In this document: positions 1 through 11,168 of the stretch, piece by piece
How the letters are laid out: the number at the start of each line of letters is the position of its first letter
Numbering within the stretch: the first letter of the stretch is position 1
Source of the DNA: Priapulus caudatus
Lineage: Eukaryota > Priapulida > Priapulimorpha > Priapulimorphida > Priapulidae
Assembly: GCF_000485595.1 (NCBI RefSeq)
Contig: NW_014578529.1
Span: 36,386 to 71,341, forward strand
DNA: 34,956 nt
Reading direction: 5' to 3'
Made by a program: the position numbers and the translations under genes
The notes under the pieces: generated by a model
The model's database searches: none
Told to the model about the DNA's origin: nothing
Seen by the model: the letters and a program-made list of their open reading frames with translations, nothing else

Positions 1-60
<60 letters not shown>
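1..60. repeat. (CA)n microsatellite
   Basis: This is an uninterrupted CA dinucleotide run from the first base of the window, so its true left end lies outside. It abuts the duplicated segment that follows. The same arrangement (CA run, then this segment, then CT run) recurs at about 7028-7520. Confidence 0.97.
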
Positions 61-61
<1 letters not shown>

Positions 62-400
62 ACACACACGTACATACGTATAATATATTTCCATGTATAT
101 TCATTAATAAAAATGTTTGTGCACTGACCCAAATGAATGTTACGTATTTCTGTTTGATTTTCACAATGCATTGTTTAATTAATGCGTAAACGTCGTCTCG
201 GAATAAAGACATTCGTTCCACTCTCAATCCCATATATCCCGATGTTATGTATCCCAATGTATATGCCCCGTATATGCCCTCATGTATATGCCCCCATGTA
301 TATCCCCATATATATCCCCATGTACATGTATAATGTATCCATATATATATATCTTCCGGAACGTCACCCGTATATACATTTGTGGTTATTTCTCTTTCTT

Positions 401-451
<51 letters not shown>

Positions 452-470
452 CTCTCTCTGCGTGTGTCCA
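61..470. repeat. Dispersed repeat, copy A (paired with 7111-7520)
   Basis: This ~410-bp segment is nearly the same as 7111-7520 in direct orientation. Shared landmarks are ACACACGTACATA, AAAATGTTTGTGCACTG, a run of ATGTATATGCCCC-like short units, GGAACGTCACCCGTATATAC and a terminal (CT)n run (about 404-457 here). The copies differ mainly by scattered single-base insertions and deletions. The open frames across it are products of the short repeats and the CT run; I see no gene. It could be a dispersed element carrying its own microsatellite ends, or part of a segmental duplication. Confidence 0.8.
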
Positions 471-1365
471 TCTCTCATGGGGTAATAAACCCTGAATCGC
501 TGTGCCTCGCCAGTAATTGTCTTCGCTCATTTTAAATGTCTGTAATCATTAGGGTGTGCGGTGGGGCTACGTAAATATACGAGCACGACGTCCCATGTCA
601 TTACAAAAACAACAATAACTTGCCAGAGTTAGAAGTGTAGACAATTAGTCGCACAGCCTCGTCTGGCTAGAAGCGCCACTGGTTAAAACTCAATGTACAA
701 TACAACAAATGCATGGTGTTTGACACAGCAAGTTCAGCAAACCCACTAGCACAGCAACCGATATGTTGTATTATTAATTAGGTCTCTTTCATCGATGGAC
801 GGTCAAATTCCCACCGATTATATGGTTAGATGCGGCTCCGCGTAGCGTAGATCTTTCATCGCAGGGCGTCTGCTATTGATTTCGATGCGACTTCTGCCAA
901 GCGATTCAGCTGCCAGTTGACGGAACAGTGTGTGAACACGGCTTTGTAGGTATATCTGTTGAACTCGCGGATAACAGTGTCACTTCTATGTATTTGCCGC
1001 GCGCGATATTGTCTAGAAAATGTGCGCAAAGATGAAAGTGGTGTATTTAAGCTCAGATAATTCTCGTGTCCGGACTCCTCCAAAAAAGGGAAAGTAATTA
1101 GATTGTCGAGCGGTAAATCACACTGAAACAGCTAAGGGAGCCGCATATGTTTACAAAGCCCGACCAGGTCCTACAACCTGCAGGTCCTACAACCGTACAG
1201 TGGGAAGCAAGAATCAAGGTAACTTGTGGCTAACGTTTACATTGTCAACTGGGATGTAAGCCTAATCGCAAGCAGTTTAGGTGGTGTACAACAATAGAAG
1301 GCGTCCATAGGCATGCAGCAGGCCTGAATAAGCATCGAACCGAAATTAATTAAAAATACTCACAC
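471..1365. other. Unassigned region
   Basis: No recognisable gene, RNA or transposon was seen in this stretch. A 75-codon minus-strand open frame (856-1083) has no motif that I recognise. A short direct repeat with the core CAGGTCCTACAACC occurs at about 1165-1195. Confidence 0.5.
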
Positions 1366-1810
1366 TGTTTCGTCGCATACACAACATACACTTTATTCGT
1401 GTTAAATAACCACAGATTCGAGCTCTATTATCCGCTCGAAACTTTTGCCGGCTCTATGAGGCGTATTTATACAGAGTAGTCGGATCCCGTTTCAAACACA
1501 AAAATGGCCGACCGGTCATCATGGCCACGCCACTTGCTGGAATGGCACAATTACACGACAAGACCAATTTCACCGCAAAAATAATAAAAAAAAGGCATTT
1601 TCTAGGGACCAAATAGTATAAATAGTGCAAATGGTAAACAATTTGCGGAGACTTACTGTTGTTCGTCCCCTTTAGCGGTCTGATAATCTTGCATACACGC
1701 ACAACACGTGGGCGCGTCGCCACCGCCTTATAGTAGAATCCGTTCTGCACGGTGGGCATTACTGCTAAAGACGAACTAGAAAGCGAAAGAAGCGCTGGAA
1801 TTATCACCGA
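1366..1810 (-). promoter_or_regulatory. TATA/polyA-signal block, possible solo LTR or short gene (minus strand)
   Basis: Read on the minus strand, a TATAAATA box (1464-1471) is followed about 70 bp later by AATAAA (1392-1397) and an ACGAAACA end near 1366. That order is typical of a retrotransposon LTR (U3-R-U5) or a compact promoter. Upstream on the same strand an open frame (1454-1807, 117 codons) includes a stretch starting MPTVQNGFYYKAV, with a good donor (A/GTAAGT near 1652) and an acceptor (CCAG near 1537) whose phases would also fit splicing. No protein family is recognised. No matching second LTR, primer-binding site or target duplication was seen, so the identity stays open. Confidence 0.25.
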
Positions 1811-2124
1811 TTCGAGATAATGCCATATAGCTCCATCTTGATCAAGGACGGCAAACTATTACGGCGAAATCGCGGAAGCTATTGCACTTACTTAATTTAG
1901 TCACCAGCGCTTAGCTTAGGTCGGACGAGAATGTCTCCTTAAATCGCAGAATTAAACCTAAAATACGCAGAGTTAATATGATTTTCACTACTGGACAATG
2001 ATTGATTTGTTTCCGCTCGTATTAGAACATGGGAGCTAACAACCGCGCAGCGAAACACCCGACAAAGCATCGTCATTGACCAGTCCAGCCGTTACGTTTA
2101 CTTTTGCTATCAAGTTTCAATTAA
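1811..2124. other. Unassigned region
   Basis: No gene or repeat family was recognised here. It forms the left flank of the LINE that begins at the T-run at 2125. Confidence 0.5.
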
Positions 2125-4320
2125 TTTTTTTTTCAATTTAAACACTTTATTTACACTTACACAAATTACACTTAGCAGAAAGTTATGACATGAAACAAAA
2201 TAAATACAAGTGATGGAGGGCGAAATGACAATACATTCTTCTAGTCGGCCACTCATATAAATTGCAGAAAATTGTTAATGATTAACGAAAAAAACGATAA
2301 TAGTTGAACTCTGTCATTGAAAACGTTTCAGATTACATACAGTTATATACAAAATTACAGTATATGCATAAATTTTGCTAATTCAATTTTATAAATGTCA
2401 TGTATTTTCAATCATTTTAGTTTATTATAAATTGGGGTGGCATAATCCATACGCTTAGCGAATTTAATACATTTAACTTTTTTATTTTGTAATTTAACAA
2501 TGGGGTGTATTACTGATTTAGAAGATGATCCCCAGGCGAGGATCGCATATTGCAGGTAAGGGTAAGCAAGTGCATAATAAACCGAAATTAAAGTGTCAGT
2601 ATCTACATATTGTCTGAGTTTGTATATTATTCCAGCTGTTTTAGATAATTTAATTGAAATGTGGTTAATATGAAAGTTTCATTTAAGTTGGTTGTCGATA
2701 TGAGTGCCTAGATATTTAATGTGATTAGTCCGTTCAATAAGGATATTACGGATATTGATTTGAAAATTAGGAAATGTAGTATTCTTGCGCGAGATAATCA
2801 GGAACTTAGTTTTGGAAAAATTGATGGATAATTAATTAGCAGCTAGGGGGCCTATCCATTCGTCTATAAGTCTGAGAATAATATTTACTGAAATATTTAA
2901 TTCTGCTAGATTATTACTGGACATGAATAAATTTGTGTCATCCGCGAATAGTCTTGTTATAAAATTTGGAGCAGAAGAGAGATCATTCATGTATATCAGA
3001 AACAACAGCGGACCTAACGTTGACCCCTGTGGGATACCACATGTCACATTACAAATAGATGAACACACATCACCAATTACGGTATAATGTGTCCGGTTAG
3101 TGAAAAAGCTTTTAAACAATTCTGAAGATGATCCCCTTACGCCATAGTGATTAAGTTTATGCAAAAGTATATCATGTTGCACAGTATCAAATGTTTTAGA
3201 AAGATCTAGAAATATTCCACAAGTAAATTTACCTGCATCAAGATATTCAAGAAAAGTGTCATCGATTTCAGAACTTGCTAGTACTGTAGAGTGGGTTTTT
3301 TCTAAACCCGAACTGATTTGGTGCTAGTATATTACATTGAGTTAGGAATTTATCTAACATATTATAGAGGCATTTTTCAAATATCTTTGAGAAAGGTGAC
3401 AATAGTGAAATATGTCTGTAATTAAATGGGAGATTACGTGAGTCAGCTTTGTAAATAGGTATAATTTTAGCCTGTTTTAGGCAATTAGGGAAAACTCCAA
3501 GTAGGCCTATAATACTTTGGTTAAATATTTTAACCAGTGCTGGTACAAGTGCAGGAGAACCAAATTTAAAAAGGTTAACTGAAATGAATTCAGGTCCAGC
3601 TGCCTTATTTACATCCATATTATTGATGATTTTATATACTTCATTGTCAGTAACACGTGAAAGAAATATAGATTTAGGGTTAGAATTATTTCAGTAATTG
3701 GTAAAAGAATTGTTGACCTTAGGGATTTTTGAAGCCATTTTTGGACCAATACTCTGAAAGTATTTATTGAAAATATTGCATATATCCTCTGTATTATTTA
3801 CAGTTCTATTATTCTATGTAATGAGGGAGTACGGAAGAACAGTAGACTTATTTTTTATTTTAACAATATTATTTATAGTTTTCCAAGTCTTTTTCGCATT
3901 ATTCTTGTACATTTCCAATTGATTAATGAAATGTTTCTTTTTAGCTACTTCTTTCATATGAGTAAGTTTATTTGCATATTGCTTAAATATCGTTTTAAGT
4001 AAATTACTTTTAGTCATGTAATGTGTACTAAACATACGATTTTTAGTGGTAATAGACTTAATTAAACCTTGTGTTAACCAAGGAGTTTAAGCAAGTTTAC
4101 TTTCTCTTCGTGACAAGGTCTTCATAGGCGCATGATCACTGATTACGTTATTAAGTACAGTTGTAAGTTTTGAAAGAGATACATTTGGATCCAATGCGTC
4201 AAAATCGATCTCAGCAAAGGTATAGTTAGTAATTAAGTCATCGACAAATAACATACTATCGAAATGAGTCATGTCTCTCTTAGTAACCTTTAAATATTCT
4301 TTTTTAATATTAGAGTTTTT
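2125..4320 (-). mobile_element. Decayed, 5'-truncated LINE (CR1/Jockey superfamily-like)
   Basis: This is a non-LTR retrotransposon copy on the minus strand. Its 3' end is marked by a T-run at 2125-2133 (a poly-A tail on the minus strand), with an AATAAA signal (minus strand) about 20 bp inside it. Next come about 280 bp of AT-rich 3' UTR and then reverse-transcriptase coding remnants up to about 4272. The upstream apurinic-type endonuclease domain is missing apart from a possible C-terminal piece (SDHAPM, 4087-4272), so the copy is 5'-truncated, as is usual for LINEs. No convincing target-site duplication was found. Assignment to the CR1/Jockey group rests on motif style only. Confidence 0.85.
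2412..4272 (-). pseudogene. LINE reverse-transcriptase pseudogene
   Basis: The minus-strand reading is broken into several frames. In order: 4087-4272 (end of endonuclease/linker, SDHAPM), 3814-4035 (linker, KKTWKTINN), 3268-3618 (RT fingers, NKAAGPEFI, then KQAKIIPIYK, then NYRHISLL), 2832-3182 (RT palm, GIPQGSTLGP and the active-site block LFADDTNLF) and about 2412-2830 (thumb/connection, HIKYLGTHID, ending before a TGA at 2412-2414). The catalytic Asp pair FADD is intact, but frameshifts separate the blocks. The domain order matches the RT of CR1/Jockey-type elements. The element cannot make a functional protein as it stands. Confidence 0.88.
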
Positions 4321-6327
4321 TTATTATTAGGAAGATAGGTAGATGAAAGTAAAAGCAAAGTAAAAGCAAAAAAAAACTTTCGCGCTGATGTCAACCCGCA
4401 CTGTATATCGACGGACATAAATTGACTGTAATCTCTATTATGCCAACTATTTGGCGCTCATATAACATTCGACAGTGCGCGCATGTGCACGCAGCGAGGA
4501 GGCTAGGGTATCCCTACCCCCCAAGCTCCTATTAAATGCCGTCCAGAGCCAATACTATCCGACAATGACCAGCAGCGCCATTTGGCTATAACTAACCTCT
4601 GGCCTATTGACAACTCGACTAATTTAATCATGACGCACTTCAAGAGCCATTGCGCGTTACGCTGAAGCTGGTCACATATGATATCGACATACGAGATGAG
4701 GCAGGGGTGGAGTATTTGGACGACGTTGGGGGTAATGATCGATGGGAGGCTTTCACCAGCTGAGTTGGGCGAGCTTTGAATCGGAATGGAGCATGATAGA
4801 AATTCAATCGCTCGTGTTAACACCGTTTCGCTAAGAGCACAAAGTGTGTGTGCACTACACACTGAGCCGCAGTCGAGGAAAACATCCAGAAATCTGGTTA
4901 GTTTTTGTAAACACGCGCACAGAATAGGGGTTAACGTGTTTGCGAGAGCGCGCGCATGCGCGAGTAGAGCAGTAGCCCTAGGCGGCATGCATGACTGCAA
5001 ATTGCGACTCTCCTATATAGTTTCACTTGTCACACCCGGGCACACCATATTCGCGAACAACTTCTGTGTGTGTCAGTGAGAACCCCGTGGTTGCCTTTAA
5101 CGGAGAATACGCATTCGTGTAAGTACATGTAGTGCACGTTATTTAAGATAGGTATTATAGTAAAGGCTAATAACACTAAACTATAACTTTGCTTGTTAGA
5201 AAATATGCTAAAAATATTAACAATAACTAAAAAATAGCGGCTAAAAATATCAATAAACTGGGATATGTGGAGCAAAACTCTTTCGAGAAAGATAGAACAT
5301 TGTAGAACTGAAATGAATGTGGACGCCTATATTCGCTACCAACACATTTACATGTAATTAAGACTATAGATTAAGGACTTACTCTAGCAGACTAATTAAG
5401 ATACTCGTATGTTACTTAAGTTAGTAAATATTTCTAAACAACCAACTATAGAAATTTTTCGGTCAATAACCAGTTTTCTCCCATTCACCCCTCATCTAAC
5501 GCGGTTATTTTATTGAGCATCACTTTCTGCCAGTATTTGTGTAACGGCTTTCGCCCGAAAAAAATGGTTTTGGGTGCGTGACAAAAATGTATCGAATAGC
5601 GCACGCAGTTGACAGACACATTTGCGGTCTTTTGTCTACATCCCATTTGTTGCCCACGTCTGGAGCCAACTCGACAAAAAATTCCGAGTTTACCAAGATC
5701 CGACAAGTTAAAATGAATGGGCATGCAAACTCACTGAAAACATGCATGCATGATGACTGACTATTCGTTCTTATATAGTTTAGATTGTTTTAAAGTCTTT
5801 TCTTCGGGGTCGCTTCTATAAAAGCAACTTGTTTTATATATTAAAAAATATATAAAAGGAAACTATTTATATAAGCTATAAATAGAGTTACTGTAGATGA
5901 ATTTTTGCCAATGGCAAAAAAATGGCCAAATGGTTTAAATCAGTGGAATCTTTTCGAGATAACTAATTAATATAATGTGCGCATTAAACCCCCTCCTTTC
6001 TCCGCGCATGCACACACTTGCGCGCGGAGGTGTATGAGCTTATATGTGCGCATGCGTGCAAGTGTTGCGTGTAGGTGTGCGTGTGCTTGCACCAGAGCAT
6101 ATAAATCCATTCGATTTATATGCTCTGTTTGCACGAAATTTTGATAATAAAGGCGGTGTCCCGGCAAATTTCTCATCCGGGAAATAAGTCGACGCTGCGT
6201 TTTCTGCGCATGCGTCAAACCCCGGTCAATAAATTTACTGCGTAAGGCCACGGAAATTTCTCAACCGCAATATTCTTACAGCCTACAACTTTACCTGCTA
6301 GTGTTTAAATATATAAATAATACTGTA
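4321..6327. other. Unassigned region with hairpins
   Basis: No recognisable gene. The longest open frame (4503-5000, minus, 165 codons) has no motif that I recognise and overlaps open frames on the other strand, so I do not call it a gene. 5990-6090 is rich in alternating purine-pyrimidine GCGC/GTGT sequence and contains a short inverted repeat (CTCCGCGC at 6000-6007 with GCGCGGAG at 6022-6029). The strong hairpin at 6094-6126 is listed separately. Confidence 0.5.
6093..6127. repeat. Perfect 15-bp inverted repeat (hairpin)
   Basis: CAGAGCATATAAATC is followed by a 5-nt spacer (CATTC) and then its exact reverse complement GATTTATATGCTCTG. The arms are at 6093-6107 and 6113-6127. It could be a cruciform or the centre of a small inverted-repeat element. 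No function can be read from it. Confidence 0.85.
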
Positions 6328-6903
6328 GACTGATAGGTGAAATTTTCCAGCTAGTTTCGACTGATAGGAGAAATTACCCAACTAGTGTATACATTTCCCA
6401 GCTAGTTTAGACTAGTAGGAAAAATTTCCCAGCTAGTGTATACATTATCCAGCTAGTTCAGACTGGTAGGAGAAATTTCCCAGCTAGTGTATACATTTCC
6501 TAGCTAGTTTAGACTGGTATGAGAAATTTCACAGAGAGTGTATACATTTTCTAGCTAGTTTAGACTGGTATGAGAAACTTCCCAGCTAGTGTATACATTA
6601 TCCAGCTAGTTTAGACTGGTAAGAGAAATTTCCCAGCTAGTTTAGACTATTAGGAGAAATTTCCCAGCTAGTGTATACATTATCCAGCTAGATTAGGATG
6701 ATAGGAAAAATTTCCCAGCTAATGTATACATTATCCAGCTAGTTTAAACTGGTGGGAGAAATTCCCCAGCTAGTGTATACATTTTCCAGCTAGATTAAGA
6801 TGATAGGCGAAATTTCCCAGCTAGTTTAGACTGGTAGGAGAAATTTCCCAGCTAGTGAATAAATTTTCCAGCTAGTTTAGACTGATAGGAGAAATTGTCT
6901 AGC
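6328..6903. repeat. Minisatellite, ~51-bp unit, about 11 copies
   Basis: Tandem copies of a unit with the core GGAGAAATTTCCCAGCTAGT, followed by GTATACATTATCCAGCTAGT and TTAGACTGGTA. Each unit contains two CCAGCTAGT half-motifs, so it is an internally duplicated repeat. Some units lack the second half. No open frame of interest spans it. Confidence 0.93.
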
Positions 6904-6929
6904 TATAAGGAAGGAAGCCAGTTTATCAG

Positions 6930-7026
6930 CCAGCCAGATATGGAAGAAAGCCAGCAAGCTATAGAAGAAAGCTAGCCAGCAAGCTATAGAAGGAAGCTAG
7001 CCAGCAAGCTATGGAAGGAAGCCAGC
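6930..7026. repeat. Short tandem repeat, ~25-bp unit, about 4 copies
   Basis: Units of the form ATAGAAGGAAGCTAGCCAGC followed by AAGCT are repeated directly downstream of the 51-bp minisatellite. Both arrays share AGCTAG/CCAGC words, so the second may derive from the first. Confidence 0.85.
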
Positions 7027-7068
7027 CAACACACACGCACACACACACACACACACACACACCAACAC

Positions 7069-7101
<33 letters not shown>

Positions 7102-7110
7102 CACACACAC
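7027..7110. repeat. (CA)n microsatellite
   Basis: CA dinucleotide run with a few interruptions. It borders duplicated segment copy B in the same way that 1-60 borders copy A. Confidence 0.95.
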
Positions 7111-7520
7111 GAACACACACGTACATAACGTATAACTATCATTTCGCATGTATATCCTTAATAAAATGTTTGTGCACTGTACCCAAAATGAATGTTCGTT
7201 ACGTATTTATCTTTGATTTTCACAATGCATGTTTAAGTTAATGCTCCCGTAACACGCCCCCCCTCGTCTCGAATAAAGACATTCGTTCCACTCTCAATCC
7301 ATATAGTCCCGAATGTTATGTGTATCCCAATGTATATGCCGCCGTATATTGCCTTCATGTATATGCCCCCATGTATATCCCCATATATAATGCCCCAGTG
7401 TACAGTATAAGTGTATCCATTATATATATACGTTCTTCGGAACGTCACCCGTATATACATTGTGTGGTTATTTCTCTTTCTTTCTCCCTCTCTCTCTCTC
7501 TCTCTCTCTCGGTTCTCTCT
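7111..7520. repeat. Dispersed repeat, copy B (paired with 61-470)
   Basis: This is the direct duplicate of 61-470, ending in an interrupted CT run (about 7488-7520). Relative to copy A it carries many one-base insertions (for example GCCGCC for GCCCC, and TATATTGCC for TATATGCC). The pattern suggests either old divergence or residual long-read indel errors. Confidence 0.8.
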
Positions 7521-7591
7521 CATCTCTTCTCTCTCTCTCTCTTCATTCTCTCTCTCTCTTCATCATTCACTTACACCACACACACACACTA

Positions 7592-7622
<31 letters not shown>

Positions 7623-7760
7623 CACATCACACACACAACACACACACGCACACACACGACACTCACTCACTCACTCACTCACTCACGCGGCACGCACACG
7701 CGCCACCACGCATGCGCGCACATGCAAGCACGCGCGCACGCAAGCACGCGACAGCGGCAT
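7521..7760. repeat. Compound CT/CA/CACT low-complexity tract
   Basis: Interrupted (CT)n passes into (CA)n (about 7574-7655), then (ACTC)n (7661-7685), then alternating purine-pyrimidine GCACGCGCG sequence (7690-7750) with Z-DNA-forming character. The His/Thr- and Ser/Leu-rich open frames here come from the repeats and are not genes. Confidence 0.93.
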
Positions 7761-8244
7761 GCAAGTTTTCGCAGGAAACGCAGTTATGCGACATTAAACG
7801 TTGTATTATTTATATATATAATATAGATGCTATTATATAGTGTGTTATTTACAATGTTGCGTTTCGTCACGGCTGTCTGATGTCACTCAGCGTCCAATAA
7901 TTGTTCCCCGGCGTTAGCTGCTGCAGATCGAGACTGACAACTCTGCCTCTGTTTGGAATTCTTTAGGAACGTTCTGCGTGACCGGCAGGGAAAGAGATAA
8001 AAATGTTCCTCGACGAATCATCACCCGCTGAGCCTCGCCTTACAACTACGTACTTACTCTGCGGCCACACAGAAACTTCGTCAAAAGCAACGTCACACAG
8101 TACTTACCAATCACAGCACAGTAGACGTCTAATGACAACTTATTTCCAAGTTCCTGTTATTGCAATTATAGGCTCACAGTTACGACGTGTTTCTGCCAAA
8201 GCCATATTCTCATATCGTAACATTAGTAGTGCGTATTATCACAG
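7761..8244. other. Unassigned region
   Basis: No gene is supported. A 103-codon plus-strand frame (8003-8314) runs into the foldback element that starts at 8245 and carries no recognised motif, so I treat it as chance. Confidence 0.5.
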
Positions 8245-8717
8245 GCACTTGGAGCGTCTCAATAAAAAAATAATGGTAAATAAACACGAAATGTATTTAC
8301 TACCAAAGTCTTAATGTTTCTCTACTCTCCTTCGCCTATTGCCTGTAAATGCCGTTCAAATGCTTCTCCGCAGCACACAAATACACCGCACGCACGCCGC
8401 TGTGCATAAACAACTATAGAATATTCTTAGAACTCTAGAGTCAGAACTCTAGAGTCAGAACTCTAGTTCTCATAACTAGTTCTTGAGAACTCTAGAGACC
8501 TCTAGAACTGAGAGTTATAGATAACTCTATATACTAGTTGTTTGTGCGCAGCGGCGTGCGTGCGATGTACTTGTGTGTTGCAGAGGAGCATTTGAACGGC
8601 ATTTACAGGAAGTTATCCGCAATGATATGCGAAGGAGAGTAGAGAAACATTAAGACGTTGGTAGTAAATACATTTCGTGTTTATTTACCTCTTTTTATAT
8701 TGAGACGTTCCAAGTGC
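8245..8717. mobile_element. Foldback/MITE-like element with ~180-bp inverted arms
   Basis: The left arm (8245 to about 8418) starts GCACTTGGAGCGTCTCAATA. The right arm (about 8538-8717) ends in the reverse complement of GCACTTGGAACGTCTCAATA. Alignment by eye covers nearly the whole of both arms, including AACACGAAATGTATTTACTA and GTAAATGCCGTTCAAATGC, with a few substitutions and an extra ~15 bp in the right arm. The centre (8430-8530) is a cluster of AGAACTCTAGAG-type short palindromes. It has no coding capacity, so it would be a non-autonomous inverted-repeat element; no clear target duplication was identified. Confidence 0.8.
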
Positions 8718-9545
8718 AGCATGTGTGCAGTATTATTGTAGCAATAATGACAGTCGTAACCCTACCACGTTTCCAATGGTTCCATAATTATATATAAAAA
8801 TTTATAACTAAAGGGCACAGATATATAATATGCGAAGTAAGTTATCGTACACCGGCGCCAATTCCTATAAACTATCGACTTTAATGACGTTTCATGCCCT
8901 TTTGGCCAATTTTGGATAGACTATATATCTTCCGTGGCGATATCACGACAGCGAGATGGATCAATACCAGCTTCGCGTATAATTGGAACGGGCAAATGAT
9001 GGCGAATATCTTTGCTCTGTATAGTGTCTGGGAACGTTCAGTCAGGCAGCGTCCTGCCAGGTGTGCTGTTTGCTACAAGTGGAAGTGGGCGTGTGCTCTG
9101 TTGTACTCTCAAAAACATTGGTTCAAGTGTAATGTACAATTTTCTACATTTTTCAGGGTTACGCACGAGTAGAGGATGCATGCTATTATTATTACTAACT
9201 CTGGTACGTATTATACGGTACATGTAGCTGTTTTGCCCCCATGCTTCGCATCCCAGCTGCGATGTCAATGTGTCATGTGTGTCAATATGCGATGTCAATA
9301 TGTCATTGTGACATGATAGTGGTGCGTGTAGTTTTAGAGGGGGGGCAGTAGACAGGATTTAGGCCGGCAGTAGCAAGGAGTAGCCAGGCAGTAGGCAGTA
9401 GCAGTGCTTTTCAGGATTGTTGTCGGTGCTCTATTATTGTATCGATGTTGTAAACGAGGGATGTTGTGATGGATCCTGATGGCTGCCAGAAAACGATCGA
9501 TCGTGGAAATATCACGGATCCACGACTACTTCTAATCTATGGTTG
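8718..9545. other. Unassigned region
   Basis: No gene was recognised. Minor local repeats are GATGTCAATATGTCA-like words (9255-9310) and GGCAGTAG words (9346-9405), with a G7 run near 9340. Open frames of 70-92 codons overlap on both strands and lack motifs. Confidence 0.5.
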
Positions 9546-9718
9546 CCACCAGTGGTAGCACAATTGTGGCGCAATATCTCGGAACACCAGTGGTAGCACA
9601 ATAGTGGCGCAATATCTCGGACCACAAGTGGTAGCACAATAGTGGCGCAATATCTCTGGCCACAAGTGGTGGCACAATAGTGGCGCAATATCTTGTACCA
9701 CCAGTGGTAGCACAATGG
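9546..9718. repeat. Tandem repeat, 39-bp unit, about 4.4 copies
   Basis: The unit contains AGTGGTAGCACAATAGTGGC followed by GCAATATCTCGGACCAC. 39 bp is exactly 13 codons, so the array stays open in several frames and creates spurious minus-strand open frames such as repeats of RYCATIVLPLV. I do not regard those as genes. Confidence 0.93.
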
Positions 9719-10402
9719 TAATTACGACCCTCTGAAGCTAGCGGCGGTGAAGCAAAATTTGGCACCGTGAGGATGATTCATCAGTAGGGCCCCTTTCGCG
9801 GCAGTGATGGTGCCATCCAATAAGGCGACTACAATGCCGCGCGGTTGTCCAACACCCGAGCTGTGCTATTGGCGTCGCAGTTACAACGCGTCTCCTTGAG
9901 ATAACGCTCACCTTCTCATCGTTTACGTGTAGTAAGTAGTAACTGTGGCGGGCGACGCACGATCACACTCTCGCGCTCCCATGCCTGCACAGGGAGCTTA
10001 ATGAGCGACGGACAATGGCTGCCGATGGCACAACCGATGACTTATATCCACGCAAACACACGGGAGAACTGACTGTTCTGGCATCAAATCCAGAGAACAT
10101 AAAGCACAAGCGCTACCACACATTCGTCGTCTACCCACTTACATCTTTTTCAAAGTGATACGCACTGCAAAAGCCAGGTTTCACAGTTGATAACCGCATC
10201 GATTATATAGACGTATAATCTATACCATTTGAATTCAACATAAAGAAGCGTGTTACTAGCGTGTTACATTAGTGAAACCCAAGCCAGGTAGCTGACTCAT
10301 CTGACCGAAAAAGTCTGCGACACACCAGGATTATGCGTGCCACCATCGGAATCGACACTAAGGGCCAGGCCCTGGCTAACTTAGTCCGGACTAAGATACC
10401 CC

Positions 10403-10405
<3 letters not shown>

Positions 10406-10466
<61 letters not shown>

Positions 10467-10468
10467 GT
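10406..10468. repeat. (GT)n microsatellite
   Basis: Nearly pure GT dinucleotide run of about 60 bp. Confidence 0.96.
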
Positions 10469-10660
10469 CTGGTCACAACAAGCGGGCCAGACCGGGTGCT
10501 AAATCGTAACACGCATGCACATAGCCTTATTTATGTCACGTAATTGTACGCTCTCTGTGCCTCGCTGTCTGCAGGGTGACGTGGCGAGCAGGGAACTGAG
10601 CGGTGGGAGAACTGATGACTCATTTAAAGTAGGATCAAATATGTAGTCAGTACGCTACCA

Positions 10661-10703
10661 TTTAGCGCGCGTCAGACCCGCCCCGAGCCTGACGCGCGCT
10701 AAA
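10661..10703. repeat. GC-rich hairpin, 15-bp perfect stem
   Basis: TTTAGCGCGCGTCAG (10661-10675) is separated by 13 nt from its exact reverse complement CTGACGCGCGCTAAA (10689-10703). The flanks continue an imperfect match (CTACCA on the left, TTCGTAG on the right). It may be the core of a small inverted-repeat element or a structured RNA; neither is proven. Confidence 0.8.
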
Positions 10704-11095
10704 ATTCGTAGTCTATACGGGGTATAAGCCATCACATCAGCTTTCTAGCAAAGGATGTACACGCCACGAACCTGTAATGCGGTGGCCACAATCGAGATGG
10801 TGATCCCGCCGAAATAAGGGAGTGTCCCGTACTACAAAGAACTCAGTTGTGATTGGCAACCGGTAGTAGAAGTCCGTGGGTATCCCACAGTCAAGCCTCT
10901 AGTAAGACAACCGATAAGTTTGCAGGTATATAGAACAAACTTTGTAGCGATGTCTTCGGACTGACCACGATTGATTGCAATACTATGACATCCTCCAAAC
11001 CAGGAACAGAAATATGGAGACCACCGATGCGCAGGAATGTTCTGGCAGGCAAGAGTCAATCATCTGTTGCCGATGTAGAAGACAGGGCCACATAG

Positions 11096-11097
<2 letters not shown>

Positions 11098-11150
<53 letters not shown>

Positions 11151-11168
11151 AGTGAGAGAAAGAGAGAG
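11098..11168. repeat. (GA)n microsatellite with G8 run
   Basis: A GA run (11098-11142) is followed by eight G residues and more GA-rich sequence. Arg/Glu- and Ser/Leu-rich open frames across it are artefacts of the repeat. Confidence 0.95.

Noticed and set aside
2097-4385. Target-site duplication of the first LINE
   Set aside because: Flanking words (ACTTTTGCTA on the left, AGTAAAAGCA on the right) are neither direct repeats nor clean complements.
4503-5000. 165-codon minus-strand open frame as a gene
   Set aside because: No recognised motif, overlaps open frames on the opposite strand, and no supporting splice or promoter context.
7320-7840. Overlapping 126-168-codon open frames
   Set aside because: Translate CT, CA and ACTC microsatellites; His/Thr/Ser/Leu repeats in every frame.
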